From Sporomusa ovata DSM 2662 (GTDB lineage: Bacteria > Bacillota > Negativicutes > Sporomusales > Sporomusaceae), in contig NZ_ASXP01000002.1 in NCBI RefSeq assembly GCF_000445445.1, positions 372,001-436,000 of the forward strand: a stretch of 64,000 nt of DNA. Reading direction: 5' to 3'. A model generated the notes under the pieces. The model searched no databases, was not told where the DNA came from, and saw only the letters and a program-made list of their open reading frames with translations. Positions 47,766 through 57,016 of this stretch are shown here, piece after piece; position 1 is the first letter of the stretch; every line of letters starts with the position of its first letter. A program made the translations under genes and the position numbers.

Positions 47766-50700
47766 TTACCGACCTGCTAATTGCCTGTATTTTTCCCAAC
47801 GCTCCTTAGCATCTTGCTCGGTTTTTTCAAATAAGGCGTCAGCAATATCGGGAAATAGCTTCTGCAGTGACGAGTAACGCACTTCACCCATAAGGAATTC
47901 TTTAAAATCGGTGGTTGCTTCTTTCGAGTCCATAGTAAAAGGATTGTTGCCAGTATCTTTTGCTTGAGGATTGTATCTATATAACGCCCAATAACCGCTG
48001 TCAACCGCCCGTTTGGCCTCCAATTGACTACAGCCCATACCCGCTTTCAGGCCATGATTGATACAAGGAGCGTAAGCAATAATCAGGGACGGGCCTGGAT
48101 AAGCCTCCGCCTCCGCAATCGCTTTGAGAGTTTGATTTTTATCGGCTCCCATGGCAATTTGCGCTACATATACATAGCCATAGCTCATGGCTATCATACC
48201 AAGGTCTTTTTTCTTGGTACGTTTGCCGCTGGCTGCGAATTTGGCAATAGCTGCTGTCGGAGTAGCCTTGGATGACTGACCGCCCGTATTGGAATATACT
48301 TCTGTATCAAATACCAAAACATTAACGTTTTCACCAGAAGCCAATACATGATCTAAGCCGCCAAAGCCAATATCGTAAGCCCAGCCGTCGCCACCAAATA
48401 TCCATTGTGAGCGCTTTACTAAAAAATCCCTATTTTTGTAGATTTCATTTAAAAGCGGATTTTTACCTCTAGCCCTTTCCAGAACCTCAATCAGTTTATC
48501 GGCTCTTTCCCGTGTACCTTCCCCAACATCTTTATTTACCAGCCAATCATTACATACTTTCTTGAATTCTTCTCCCAATTGTAGCTGAGCTGCTTTCTCA
48601 ATATCCATAATCAATTTGTTTCTTACTTGTTTTACGCCCAAAAGCATACCCAAACCAAATTCAGCATTGTCCTCAAATAAAGAATTCCCCCAAGCCGGAC
48701 CATGGCCACGGTGATTTTTGGTATACGGCACAGACGGCGCACTGCCCGCCCATACAGAAGAACACCCGGTAGCATTAGCTACCATCATTCTATCGCCAAA
48801 CAATTGAGTTACTAATTTAGCGTAGGGAGTTTCCCCGCAGCCTGCACAAGCACCAGAAAACTCTAACAGCGGTTGTTCAAACTGGCTACCCTTAACCGTT
48901 TCCTTTTTAAGAGGATTGGGTTTAGGAGCTAAAAGCATTGCATAATCCCAAAGCTTTGCCTGTCCAAATTGAGTAGTAAGTTCTTTCATAACCAAAGCTT
49001 TTTCTTTGGCCGGACATATCTGGGCACAATTGCCGCAGCCAGTGCAGTCAAGTGGCGATATAGCCATTCTAAAATTCATATCGTTTACACCGGTAGCCGG
49101 CTTAGTCGTAAAACCTGCCGGAGCTTTTTTAATTTCTTCTTCATCAGCAAGTATTGGTCTAATTGCAGCATGCGGACAAACATAAGCGCATTGGTTACAC
49201 TGAATACATTCATCCACTTGCCATTCAGGCACGTTGATAGCAATGCCGCGTTTTTCATAAGCAGCCGTACCCAAAGGGAAAGCGCCATCCTCCACAGAAA
49301 TAAAGGTACTTACCGGCAGCGCATCCCCCTCTTGCCGATTCATTGGCTTTAGGATATTTTCAATAAATGCCGGAACTTCTTTTACAATATCTGTTACAAC
49401 CTGAGCATTTCCCCAAGAAACTGGAACACTGAACTTCACACTAGAGTTTACACCCCTGTCAATAGCTGCGTTGTTCATAGCAACAACTTTTTCACCTTTA
49501 TTGCCGTATGATTTTTCTACCGCCTCTTTCAAATAGTTAGCAGCCTCTTCTACAGGAATAATACCGGCAATTGTAAAAAAGGCAGCTTGCATGATCATGT
49601 TGATCCTGCCGCCAAGGCCGATTTCCCGAGCAATGCCTACTGCGTCTATAGTATAAAAGTTGATATTATTCTCGAAAATAAAACGTTTCATAGCGGCAGG
49701 CAAGTTTTCATCCACTTCCTGCTCGTTCCAGGTACAATTAAGAAGAAAATTGCCGCCCTTCTTCAAGCCTTCCAATACATTGTATTTATCTACATAAGAT
49801 TGGTTGTGACACGCAATAAAGTCTGCCTTATTAATAAGATAAGGCGCTTTTATCGGTTGTTTGCCAAATCTTAAATGAGAAATGGTAACGCCGCCAGATT
49901 TTTTAGAATCATAGGCAAAGTAAGCCTGCGCATATAGTTCGGTATGATCACCGATAATTTTGATGGCACTCTTATTGGCACCAACCGTTCCATCTGAACC
50001 AAGGCCCCAGAATTTGCAAGCTTTAGTTCCTGTTGGTGTAGTGTCAATATCTTCCCCCAAAGACAGCGATGTATATGTTACATCATCAACAATACCAATA
50101 GTAAAATTATCTTTTGGCTGCTCCTGCTTGAGGTTTTCATATACGGCCTGAATATGTCTGGGAACTACATCTTTACCCCCAACACCACAGCGGCCGCCAA
50201 CAATGACTGGATGCCATTCGCTGTTGTAAAATGCCGTCTTTACATCAAGATATAGTGGCTCGGCTAACGATCCCATCTCTTTGGTTCTATCTAATACGGC
50301 AATTTTTTGGACCGTTTTAGGAATATACTTAAAGAAGTGTTTAATGGAGAAGGGTCTGTATAAATGAACAGTCAACAAGCCAACCTTTTCTCCGTTAGCA
50401 TTTAAATAATCTACCACTTCTTCAATTGCCTCGCACATCGACCCCATCGCTATAATCATTCTATCTGCGTCTTTGGCGCCGTAATAATTGAAAGTATGAT
50501 ATTCCCGTCCAGTAAGTTTCGTGATTTCGCCCATATACTCTTCTACAATTTCCGGAAGATCCTGATAATAATGATTGGTTACTTCTCTTTGCTGAAAATA
50601 AATATCGGAATTTTGAACAGTTCCCCGTAATACCGGATGATCCGGATTTAACCCTTTCCGCCGAAATTCATCCAATGCATCCCGGTCTAATAAATTCGCC

Positions 50701-51272
50701 AATTCCTCATATTCAAGTATTTCAACTTTTTGTATCTCATGAGAAGTCCTGAAGCCATCAAAAAAGTTGAGAAAAGGAACTTTTCCTTTAATAGCTGACA
50801 AATGAGCGACAGCCGACAAATCCATAACTTGCTGAACACTGCTTTCTGCTAACAAGGCAAATCCGGTTTGCCTTGTAGCCATAACGTCTGAATGATCTCC
50901 GAAAATACTGATGGCATTTGCACCAACAACCCTGGCGCTAACATGAAATACGCCGGGTAAAAGCTCACCAGCAATCTTATACATATTCGGTATCATCAAT
51001 AGCAGCCCTTGAGAAGCGGTGTAGGTCGTAGTCAATGCCCCTGCCTGTAATGAACCATGTACCGCTCCGGCCGCACCACCTTCTGACTGCATTTCCACAA
51101 CCTCGACAGTCTGTCCAAAGATGTTTTTTCGGCCTTGGGCCACCCACTCATCAACACTTTCAGCCATATTGGACGACGGCGTAATCGGAAAAATAGCGGC
51201 TACATCTGTGAAAGCATAAGAAATATGAGCGGCTGCCGTATTGCCGTCCATCATCTTCATTCTTCTCTTCAT
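47766..51272 (-). CDS. nifJ: Pyruvate:ferredoxin (flavodoxin) oxidoreductase
   Basis: 1168 residues, the full single-chain form. The N-terminal domain has MMDGNTAAAHISYAFTDVAA and PITPSSNMAE; two ferredoxin-type [4Fe-4S] motifs follow (CIQCNQCAYVCPH and CTGCGNCAQICPA); the TPP domain has ACAGCGETPYAKL and GDGWAYDIGFGGLDH, with SNTGGQSSKATPTAA. It converts pyruvate and CoA to acetyl-CoA, CO2 and reduced ferredoxin, central to anaerobic metabolism. Residue and domain order are complete. GAGAGGATG precedes ATG. It appears monocistronic. Confidence 0.98.
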   Translation of the reverse strand: MKRRMKMMDGNTAAAHISYAFTDVAAIFPITPSSNMAESVDEWVAQGRKNIFGQTVEVVEMQSEGGAAGAVHGSLQAGALTTTYTASQGLLLMIPNMYKIAGELLPGVFHVSARVVGANAISIFGDHSDVMATRQTGFALLAESSVQQVMDLSAVAHLSAIKGKVPFLNFFDGFRTSHEIQKVEILEYEELANLLDRDALDEFRRKGLNPDHPVLRGTVQNSDIYFQQREVTNHYYQDLPEIVEEYMGEITKLTGREYHTFNYYGAKDADRMIIAMGSMCEAIEEVVDYLNANGEKVGLLTVHLYRPFSIKHFFKYIPKTVQKIAVLDRTKEMGSLAEPLYLDVKTAFYNSEWHPVIVGGRCGVGGKDVVPRHIQAVYENLKQEQPKDNFTIGIVDDVTYTSLSLGEDIDTTPTGTKACKFWGLGSDGTVGANKSAIKIIGDHTELYAQAYFAYDSKKSGGVTISHLRFGKQPIKAPYLINKADFIACHNQSYVDKYNVLEGLKKGGNFLLNCTWNEQEVDENLPAAMKRFIFENNINFYTIDAVGIAREIGLGGRINMIMQAAFFTIAGIIPVEEAANYLKEAVEKSYGNKGEKVVAMNNAAIDRGVNSSVKFSVPVSWGNAQVVTDIVKEVPAFIENILKPMNRQEGDALPVSTFISVEDGAFPLGTAAYEKRGIAINVPEWQVDECIQCNQCAYVCPHAAIRPILADEEEIKKAPAGFTTKPATGVNDMNFRMAISPLDCTGCGNCAQICPAKEKALVMKELTTQFGQAKLWDYAMLLAPKPNPLKKETVKGSQFEQPLLEFSGACAGCGETPYAKLVTQLFGDRMMVANATGCSSVWAGSAPSVPYTKNHRGHGPAWGNSLFEDNAEFGLGMLLGVKQVRNKLIMDIEKAAQLQLGEEFKKVCNDWLVNKDVGEGTRERADKLIEVLERARGKNPLLNEIYKNRDFLVKRSQWIFGGDGWAYDIGFGGLDHVLASGENVNVLVFDTEVYSNTGGQSSKATPTAAIAKFAASGKRTKKKDLGMIAMSYGYVYVAQIAMGADKNQTLKAIAEAEAYPGPSLIIAYAPCINHGLKAGMGCSQLEAKRAVDSGYWALYRYNPQAKDTGNNPFTMDSKEATTDFKEFLMGEVRYSSLQKLFPDIADALFEKTEQDAKERWEKYRQLAGR

Positions 51273-51351
51273 AAAAAATCATCCTCTCCCCTAAATATGT
51301 AAGCATTCTCATCATACCCAATGTTGAATACCATGAGTGCTCTCTCTAATT

Positions 51352-52560
51352 TTAGACAACAGTTACACAATACTGATGTTGCTCCATAAGTTCTTTAATT
51401 GCATCTATTTGCTCTTGGTCGGCAGTCTCCAACTCCAGTTGGACAGAGGCATATCCCAAGGTGGCGCCACGTGTCTCCCGATCGTGGGTAACTGTCAGTA
51501 CATTGGCTCCCGTTTCCGCCGTCAGCTTCAGCAACTGCCATAAGGAACCGGGCTTGTCGGGAATCACCATGTTAAATACTACTTTTCGTCCCGATTTTGC
51601 TAACCCTTTATTGATAATACGGGACATCATATTTACGTCAATATTGCCACCACTAATAATCGCTGCTATTTTCCGGTTTCTGTATTCTGGCATTCTATTC
51701 AATACCGCTGCAACTGAAACAGCCCCCGAACCCTCTGAAACTGTCTTTACACGCTCCATCAAAAGCAAAATAGCACCGGCTATTTCTTCTTCATCTACCG
51801 TTACAATATCATCAACATAGCGCTGAACAAGCTCAAAGGTTATATCGCCAGGAGTTTTCACTGCAATTCCATCAGCAATAGTTGGACTGCCATTACAAGT
51901 AATAATCTTGTTTTGCGCAATCGACTCAGCCATTGAAGGCATATTTTTTGTCTGAACTCCAATGACTTTTACGCTTGGCTTTACATTTTTAACCGCTAAG
52001 GCTATGCCGGAAATCAATCCACCGCCACCGATAGGTACTACAATGGCCTCAACGTCAGGTAAATCGTCTAAGATTTCTAAAGCAATTGTTCCCTGACCGG
52101 CAATGACCATGGGATCATTAAAAGGGTGAATAAAAGTTAATTGTCGTTCCTTTTGGAGGCGAGACGCCTCTGCATAGGCTTCATCATAAACCCCGCCATG
52201 GAGAATAACCTTTGCACCATAGCTTTTCGTCGCTTTGACCTTCGATAAGGGGGCATTCTTCGGCATCACGATAGTAGATGAAATACCAAACAGAGTGCCT
52301 GCAAGAGCTGCCCCCTGGGCGTGATTGCCTGCGGACGAAGCAATGATTCCTGTTTTCTTTTCGACGGCGCTCAAACTGGCCACTTTATTATAAGCGCCTC
52401 TCAACTTGAAAGAACCTGTACGCTGTTGATTTTCCATTTTTAAATAAACACGATTACCAGTCAAATCACTCAATGTATTTGTGTAGGCTAGCTCTGTTCG
52501 GACAGCAATTCCAGTCAGCGTTTCCCTGGCCTTTTTTATATCTTCCAATGAGATATTCAT
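51352..52560 (-). CDS. ilvA: Threonine ammonia-lyase with ACT domain
   Basis: 402 residues. The PLP-binding Lys52 lies in QRTGSFKLRGAYNK; a glycine-rich loop binds the phosphate (VPIGGGGLISGIAL). Residues about 325-402 form one ACT domain (VIPDKPGSLWQLLKL). The length and single ACT domain match the short catabolic/TdcB-like group. It converts threonine to 2-oxobutanoate and ammonia through 2-aminocrotonate (serine gives 2-aminoacrylate). AAGGAGTGCTAAC precedes ATG. A truncated ridA lies 11 bases upstream in the same operon. Confidence 0.95.
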   Translation of the reverse strand: MNISLEDIKKARETLTGIAVRTELAYTNTLSDLTGNRVYLKMENQQRTGSFKLRGAYNKVASLSAVEKKTGIIASSAGNHAQGAALAGTLFGISSTIVMPKNAPLSKVKATKSYGAKVILHGGVYDEAYAEASRLQKERQLTFIHPFNDPMVIAGQGTIALEILDDLPDVEAIVVPIGGGGLISGIALAVKNVKPSVKVIGVQTKNMPSMAESIAQNKIITCNGSPTIADGIAVKTPGDITFELVQRYVDDIVTVDEEEIAGAILLLMERVKTVSEGSGAVSVAAVLNRMPEYRNRKIAAIISGGNIDVNMMSRIINKGLAKSGRKVVFNMVIPDKPGSLWQLLKLTAETGANVLTVTHDRETRGATLGYASVQLELETADQEQIDAIKELMEQHQYCVTVV

Positions 52561-52571
52561 GTTAGCACTCC

Positions 52572-52715
52572 TTATTTATTCTGCAGCAAATGAGATCCTG
52601 TTTGAGGAATAATAGGAATTTGACCTGAACAAAAAAGATAGTTTCCTGACATCCTTGCTTGCGAATAGGGACCGATCGCCTGCGGTGCCTGTTTTGTTTC
52701 AATCACTCCTTTCAT
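52572..52715 (-). pseudogene. Truncated RidA family gene (47 of about 125 aa)
   Basis: From ATG 52715 (GGAGGAATCACA upstream) the frame reads MKGVIETKQAPQAIGPYSQ, then GNYLFCSGQIPIIPQTG, a clear RidA N-terminus. It then ends in SHLLQNK and a stop, without the rest of the domain or the catalytic Arg and Glu residues. RidA hydrolyses the reactive enamines made by IlvA, the gene directly downstream. The full domain cannot be present, so the gene is broken or encodes a novel short peptide. It may still help translation of ilvA. Confidence 0.8.
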
Positions 52716-52987
52716 TGTGATTCCTCCTAAATAATAATTTGCTCATCTATACTCCAAATAAAACAAACTATATACTCAAATTGATTAATAACTTTTCTTC
52801 CCACTGTGAGAAACGACTAACGCTACAGACGGAGTAGTATAGCCTGTCACCCAAAACTCGGCTGTTTCCACTTTACTGAAACAAGGTCATTATCAGGCAA
52901 TGCTATTTTTAGTAATTTTTTATCGTAATAATTATTTTTTATTATTTTAGAACAAAAAATCCCCTAAATATTGGAATTTATAAATAT

Positions 52988-53656
52988 CTATTTACAAGAT
53001 AGATATCTATAAATTGTACTTTCTGAGGTTTGCAATGTACTGGCCACCTTAGTTATGGCTCCTTTAATTTTAAAGATACCATTGCCACTTAATTTTTGAA
53101 CAATAGCAGTTTTTTCATCAATAGACATTCGTTCAACAGGCATATCATATTCGGCAATAATTTTCTCGACTGCCGAATCTACTACAGTTTCAATAGATGA
53201 GCATAAAGATTCCACTACATTTTCCTCTTCGGTTACGCCTGTATTTGCTTCCGGATTATTTGCTAATAAAACATTAATAAGCTTATCCGTCAAATTCTTA
53301 ACACTCACGTTATCTGGTGAAAGGAGAATATTTACGCATAACATACCAATTAATTCGTTATTTTCATCTTTAATAAAATAGGTAGATGATCTCAACTTAT
53401 CTCCGTTTGCCGTACGACTTAAATAATTAACAACCGCATTTTGATTTAAATAAGATTTTTTCTCCAATAACGCCAACCCGAAATCGGTCAAAGGACATCC
53501 CAACTGTCGCCCGCTCATATAACCATTTCGAATGGCTATTACCGAGTTTTGCACATCTACAACATCATGCAAAAGCACTTCACAATGTGGACCAACAATA
53601 TCTGCAATAAAATTTACTAACGGAATATATGTTTCAAGCAATTTTTTAGCTTTCAT
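52988..53656 (-). CDS. YheO/DauR-type transcriptional regulator
   Basis: 222 residues from ATG 53656 (TTGGAGTCTGTT upstream). Residues about 8-125 form a YheO-like PAS domain (FIADIVGPHCEVLLHDV, AIRNGYMSGRQLG, KDENNELIGMLCVN). Residues about 165-220 form an HTH_22 (DEKTAIVQKLSGNGIFKIKGA, VASTLQTSESTIYRYL). Relatives such as DauR regulate amino acid breakdown genes. It is upstream of ridA-ilvA, 270 bases away and on the same strand, so it probably controls them, perhaps by sensing an amino acid. Confidence 0.88.
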   Translation of the reverse strand: MKAKKLLETYIPLVNFIADIVGPHCEVLLHDVVDVQNSVIAIRNGYMSGRQLGCPLTDFGLALLEKKSYLNQNAVVNYLSRTANGDKLRSSTYFIKDENNELIGMLCVNILLSPDNVSVKNLTDKLINVLLANNPEANTGVTEEENVVESLCSSIETVVDSAVEKIIAEYDMPVERMSIDEKTAIVQKLSGNGIFKIKGAITKVASTLQTSESTIYRYLSCK

Positions 53657-53829
53657 AACAGACTCCAATACTAGTTTTCAAAATTACTTTTATATTTTAT
53701 GCATTCTACTAATAATAAAAAACCCCTTTTTAATAATAAAAAATTATCAGATAGGGTAATTATAGCATATCTCTTATCGAGCCGAAAACAGACTCAACTA
53801 TGGGAATAATCGAAATCTTAACTGATAGA

Positions 53830-53879
53830 ATAAGAACAAATAGGACCAGCCATTTAACAGCTGGTCCTATTGTTCTTAT
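53830..53879. terminator. Bidirectional terminator after sstT
   Basis: ATAAGAACAAATAGGACCAGC (53830-53850) pairs with its near-complement (53860-53879). It separates sstT from the YheO-type regulator gene. Confidence 0.85.
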
Positions 53880-53884
53880 AAAAT

Positions 53885-55125
53885 TTATTGTATTTGCAAC
53901 TCTTCTTGTAGCTGTTCTTTCTTTTTACGGCTGGCGATATCTGCAGCCGCAGTAAAGAGTACATCGGTAGACGAGTTGAGGGCTGTTTCGGATGAGTCCT
54001 GCAATACGCCGATGATAAACCCTACCCCGACAACTTGCATCGCAAGGTCATTACTGATACCAAAGAGAGCACAGGCCATCGGTACAAGCAGCAGCGAGCC
54101 ACCGGCTACGCCAGAGGCACCACAAGCGCCAATAGCAGCCAGAATACTGAGTAGCAAAGCAGTCCAGATATCAACAGAAATGCCAATGGTATGTACCGCA
54201 GCTAAGGCAAGTACAGAAATAGTTACTGCTGCGCCAGCCATGTTGACTGTTGCGCCGAGCGGAATCGATACGGAGTATGTATCAGGGTCAAGTTCAAGTT
54301 TTCTACAAAGATTCATATTTACAGGGATGTTGGCTGCGGAGCTACGCGTAAAGAAAGCGTAAATACCACTTTCACGTAGGCAAGTAAATACCAGTGGATA
54401 AGGATTGCTACGAATTTTCCAAAATACGATAAGTGGATTAATTATCAAGGCAACAAAAAGCATGCAGCCAATTAGCAGCACAAGTAGCTGGCCATAGCCG
54501 ATAAGGGCTTCGATGCCATTACGAGAGATAGAATCCGCTACTAGACCAAAATACCCACAGGAGCAAGTTGGATAACCCAACGTACGACTTGCGATACGGC
54601 ATTGGAAAAACTATTGATAACTTCTTTGGTTGTTTCACTGGCATGACGAAGTGCAATGCCAAGAACAATACTCCAGGAGAGAATACCAATATAATTACCA
54701 GTCATTAATGCTTTTACCGGATTTTCAACAACATTCAAGGCAAGAGTACGCAATACTTCGACGATACCATTTGGTGGTGTTACGTCTGACGCATTAGCAA
54801 CAAGCTTGAGATCTACTGGGTAGAGATAGCTTGCTACCACGGCGATAAAAGCAGCCGAAAAAGTGCCCAGAATATATAAAAATACAATGGATTTCATATT
54901 TGTTTCTACGCCCTGCCTTTGGCTAGAAATGGCACTCATAATGAGAACTAGTACTAATAGTGGTGCTACAGCTTTTAAAGCACCAACGAATAAAGTACCA
55001 AAAAGGGCTACCCGGTTGGCGAGGTCTGGTGCATACAACGCAACGATAAGACCAAAAACAAAACCAATTAGTATCTGTTTGACTAGGCTAATTTTACTTA
55101 TCGCAGAAAATAAAGATTTGAACAC
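53885..55125 (-). pseudogene. sstT: Na+/serine-threonine symporter gene with a frameshift
   Basis: Two frames together give a complete SstT of about 413 residues. The first (GTG 55125 to 54541) starts MFKSLFSAISKISLVKQIL and ends at VIQLAPVGILV. The second continues as FGLVADSISRNGIEAL and contains TRSSAANIPVNMNLCRKL and the hallmark GACGASGVAGGSLLLVPMAC. Adding one T in the run at 54548-54551 joins them, as in the family sequence APVGIFGLV. Either the gene is inactive or a homopolymer error is present. The protein imports serine and threonine, fitting the ilvA gene nearby. Confidence 0.88.
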
Positions 55126-55477
55126 GCAAAAGACAACTCCTTTTTTCGCATATTTACCTCTTTGGTAAAAATAATTACAGTAGGATTATATAAGTAATAA
55201 ACAAAAAAGAGGCACAAATTTATTATAATACCATTCCTGTATATGGTCAATGGACAGTAATTTCTTTTGCGTGTATAGAACGGACAAAGAAGAAGATGAA
55301 AGATTCTCTTTCGACTGCCGGATTTTTTCAAGACTTGTGATGCTGGACGTGGCCAAGGAACACACGTTCCAACTAATGGACGTTCTCTATCGATACAGCG
55401 CATCGCCGTTAAATATTAGAGTATTGCTCCAATATGTCCAAACCGGACTTGCCACTTCCATCAGGATTTTCCATAAG
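55126..55477. other. Intergenic, no supported gene
   Basis: The first part holds the sstT leader: AAAGGAG, ATTTACC/GGTAAAAAT as a short inverted repeat (near 55150-55174), and a leftward TATAAT-like element (55185-55190). The part from about 55250 to 55470 has higher GC and open frames on both strands. None has a ribosome site or recognisable protein; it may be decayed coding sequence. Confidence 0.5.
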
Positions 55478-55936
55478 TTACTGTTTAAATATATTCAATA
55501 AATTTATTATCATAGCTACTACGCCGCCGGCAATAAGTGGGCCAATCGCCAGGCCGTGCAAAAAACAAACACCGCCGATTGTACCGACAACCAAAGCAGT
55601 CGTAGTCTCAGGCGATGCCTTCAAAAAATACATGCCTTGTGTTGCCACCCAAGATACAAGTACCCCAACAATTATGGCAATCAGACCAGCCTGCGTTTTG
55701 AAGGCAACCAGCATTTCTCCTATGGAAATTTTGCCCTGTGCCAACGGCGTTAGCACTGCCATTGTCAAAATGGTAATACCAATATTTAATCCATAATTTT
55801 CAATACTAGGAAACCAGGATGTCAAACCCATTAGTTTAATTAGCAACAGCGCCAAAACGGCCAGGGATACAGAATTGTTGTTTCCAATGACCGACAATAC
55901 CAGAATAACTAATAGCGGCATATTATCCCAGTTCAT
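55478..55936 (-). CDS. DUF441 (YeaL-like) membrane protein
   Basis: 152 residues from ATG 55936 (TTAGGAGGCGAAAGT upstream), not from the longer open frame. Four or five helices with the DUF441 features: an N-terminal MNWDNMPLLVILVLSVIGNNNSVSLA, GLNIGITILTMAVLTPLA and HGLAIGPLIAGGVVAMIINLL. It is an inner-membrane protein of unknown role, usually 150 residues, so this is full length. It is monocistronic. Confidence 0.88.
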   Translation of the reverse strand: MNWDNMPLLVILVLSVIGNNNSVSLAVLALLLIKLMGLTSWFPSIENYGLNIGITILTMAVLTPLAQGKISIGEMLVAFKTQAGLIAIIVGVLVSWVATQGMYFLKASPETTTALVVGTIGGVCFLHGLAIGPLIAGGVVAMIINLLNIFKQ

Positions 55937-56147
55937 ACTTTCGCCTCCTAAATAGTTGATTGTTCTACTATGGCAAGTTAAGTCAATGTCAATATCTAAT
56001 ACCATCCATAACATTATTAAACTTTCTCTACTAGTTATTATACTTCTTCTACAATATTTTCTGCACCAGAAAATCCATCCGCCTAAGAAATCGTTCCTAA
56101 CCCATAGCCACATTTAATGGATTAAACCGTATTCTCAGATGAAGTGT

Positions 56148-56298
56148 TCAGGAAAACAGCCAGCCTGCTGCAGAAAGTCCTATTGCTTTCATTCCCCTTT
56201 TGACGTCAATCCACCCATCGTTATCACATGTGAACACGGGAACTGAATTGATCCTTTCGCCAAATGCGTACAGTCCTGCTAAATTCCGTGCCTCATAA
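56148..56298 (-). pseudogene. Decayed coding remnant
   Basis: On the minus strand, one frame reads ARNLAGLYAFGERIN, VPVFTCDNDGWIDVKRG and MKAIGLSAAGWLFS before a stop at 56148, with protein-like composition. It has no start codon and begins right after the terminator of the Spo0E-like gene. It is likely the C-terminal end of a lost gene. I do not recognise it. Confidence 0.35.
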
Positions 56299-56320
56299 AA
56301 AAAGGAGCCTTACGGCTCAT
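56299..56320 (-). terminator. Intrinsic terminator of the Spo0E-like gene
   Basis: GAGCC-GTAA-GGCTC followed by CTTTTTTT on the minus strand; it overlaps the stop of the gene at 56317. Confidence 0.8.
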
Positions 56321-56478
56321 CGATGATTGACTAAATCATTATATTCCTGCAGCTTATTCCTGAATGCCTGAATTGCCCGAATCGCGTCAGGTGAGTTAGC
56401 ACCTTTTTTACCAACAGTCTCATGAAGTATGCCTTGTAACTGTTCAACTTCTTTCCATAACTCTTTGGGGTCAGACAT
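56317..56478 (-). CDS. Spo0E-like small protein
   Basis: ATG 56478 to TGA 56317, 53 residues, ending in a terminator. Two helices (LWKEVEQLQGILHETVGK and DAIRAIQAFRNKLQEYNDLV) have the layout of Spo0E-type phosphatases, which remove phosphate from Spo0A. The usual SQELD motif is replaced by AFRNK, so phosphatase activity is doubtful. The upstream ribosome site is weak. Function inferred from size, fold and the spore-forming host. Confidence 0.5.
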   Translation of the reverse strand: MSDPKELWKEVEQLQGILHETVGKKGANSPDAIRAIQAFRNKLQEYNDLVNHR

Positions 56479-56720
56479 AGCTTACACCAGCTTTCTAAAT
56501 CACTATGTTTAGTATAACACGGAACAGTTGTTTGGTACACAAAATATTTTCCTTTGGGCCAGGCTTTTAAGTAAAACGCTAGGCGTTTGGATTTGAGCAC
56601 ATCAGCCATCCAATACCCAATCCATGAATCCTATTGTTGAGTCAATAGAATACAAGGAGCGGGGTTTTACTTTTGGCATTGCCCCAACAAAAGGTCTAGG
56701 CCCCAAGCGTCCAAAAACTG
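56479..56720. other. Intergenic, no supported gene
   Basis: A leftward promoter for the Spo0E-like gene should be here, but no clear elements stand out. One frame runs 56331-56609 on the minus strand, in a different frame from the Spo0E-like gene and without a start site. I see nothing else. Confidence 0.4.
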
Positions 56721-56837
56721 AAAAGCCGGGCGATATAAATCCGTAAACTCGCTACACTCAATCAGTACGGATTTTTTAACGGAATACCACCCGGCTTTTC
56801 TCCTTCAGAATGCTTTTTCCGGCAAAGGCCGGGTGGT
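56721..56837. repeat. Nested and mutually exclusive inverted repeats
   Basis: AAAAGCCGGG (56721-56730) pairs with CCCGGCTTTT (56790-56799), enclosing AAATCCGTA/TACGGATTT (56737-56745 and 56766-56774, then TTT). The right arm is also part of ACCACCCGGC (56786-56795), which pairs with GCCGGGTGGT (56828-56837). The two large stems cannot form together. There is no gene on the plus strand to control. Confidence 0.5.
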
Positions 56838-56940
56838 TACGGAAGTTTCGAAGGGTGACGAATTTTGTACTCGACACTCCTTGTTTTTATAAGGCCTCCG
56901 CCACTCCCAAAACTTATAAATTCTGATACATTTAAATAGC

Positions 56941-57001
56941 CTTCCAGGCAAATACCCGGAAGGCTTGATTTTACTCTGTCAACCAGATTCGAACTTAGAA
57001 C
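56941..57001. repeat. Dispersed repeat, copy 1 (terminator-like)
   Basis: It starts CTTCCAGGCAAATACCCGG, with AAGG following, and shares about 60 bases with 62756-62820, including the hairpin CCTTCC/GGAAGG and the AGATTCGAACTT stretch. It probably terminates the gene at 57017 on the minus strand. Confidence 0.6.
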
Positions 57002-57016
57002 GCTCCGCAAATTACA

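Noticed and set aside
55250..55501. Plus-strand ORF of 83 aa upstream of DUF441
   Set aside because: No ribosome site and no recognisable protein; it also overlaps the DUF441 3' end. Kept only as unexplained sequence.
56331..56609. 92-aa minus-strand ORF overlapping the Spo0E-like gene
   Set aside because: The other frame has a Spo0E-like helix layout and ends exactly at a terminator; this one does not.
56941..57016. tRNA gene at the AGATTCGAACTTAGAAC stretch
   Set aside because: Only a T-loop-like piece is present; no acceptor stem, D arm or anticodon arm can be formed.
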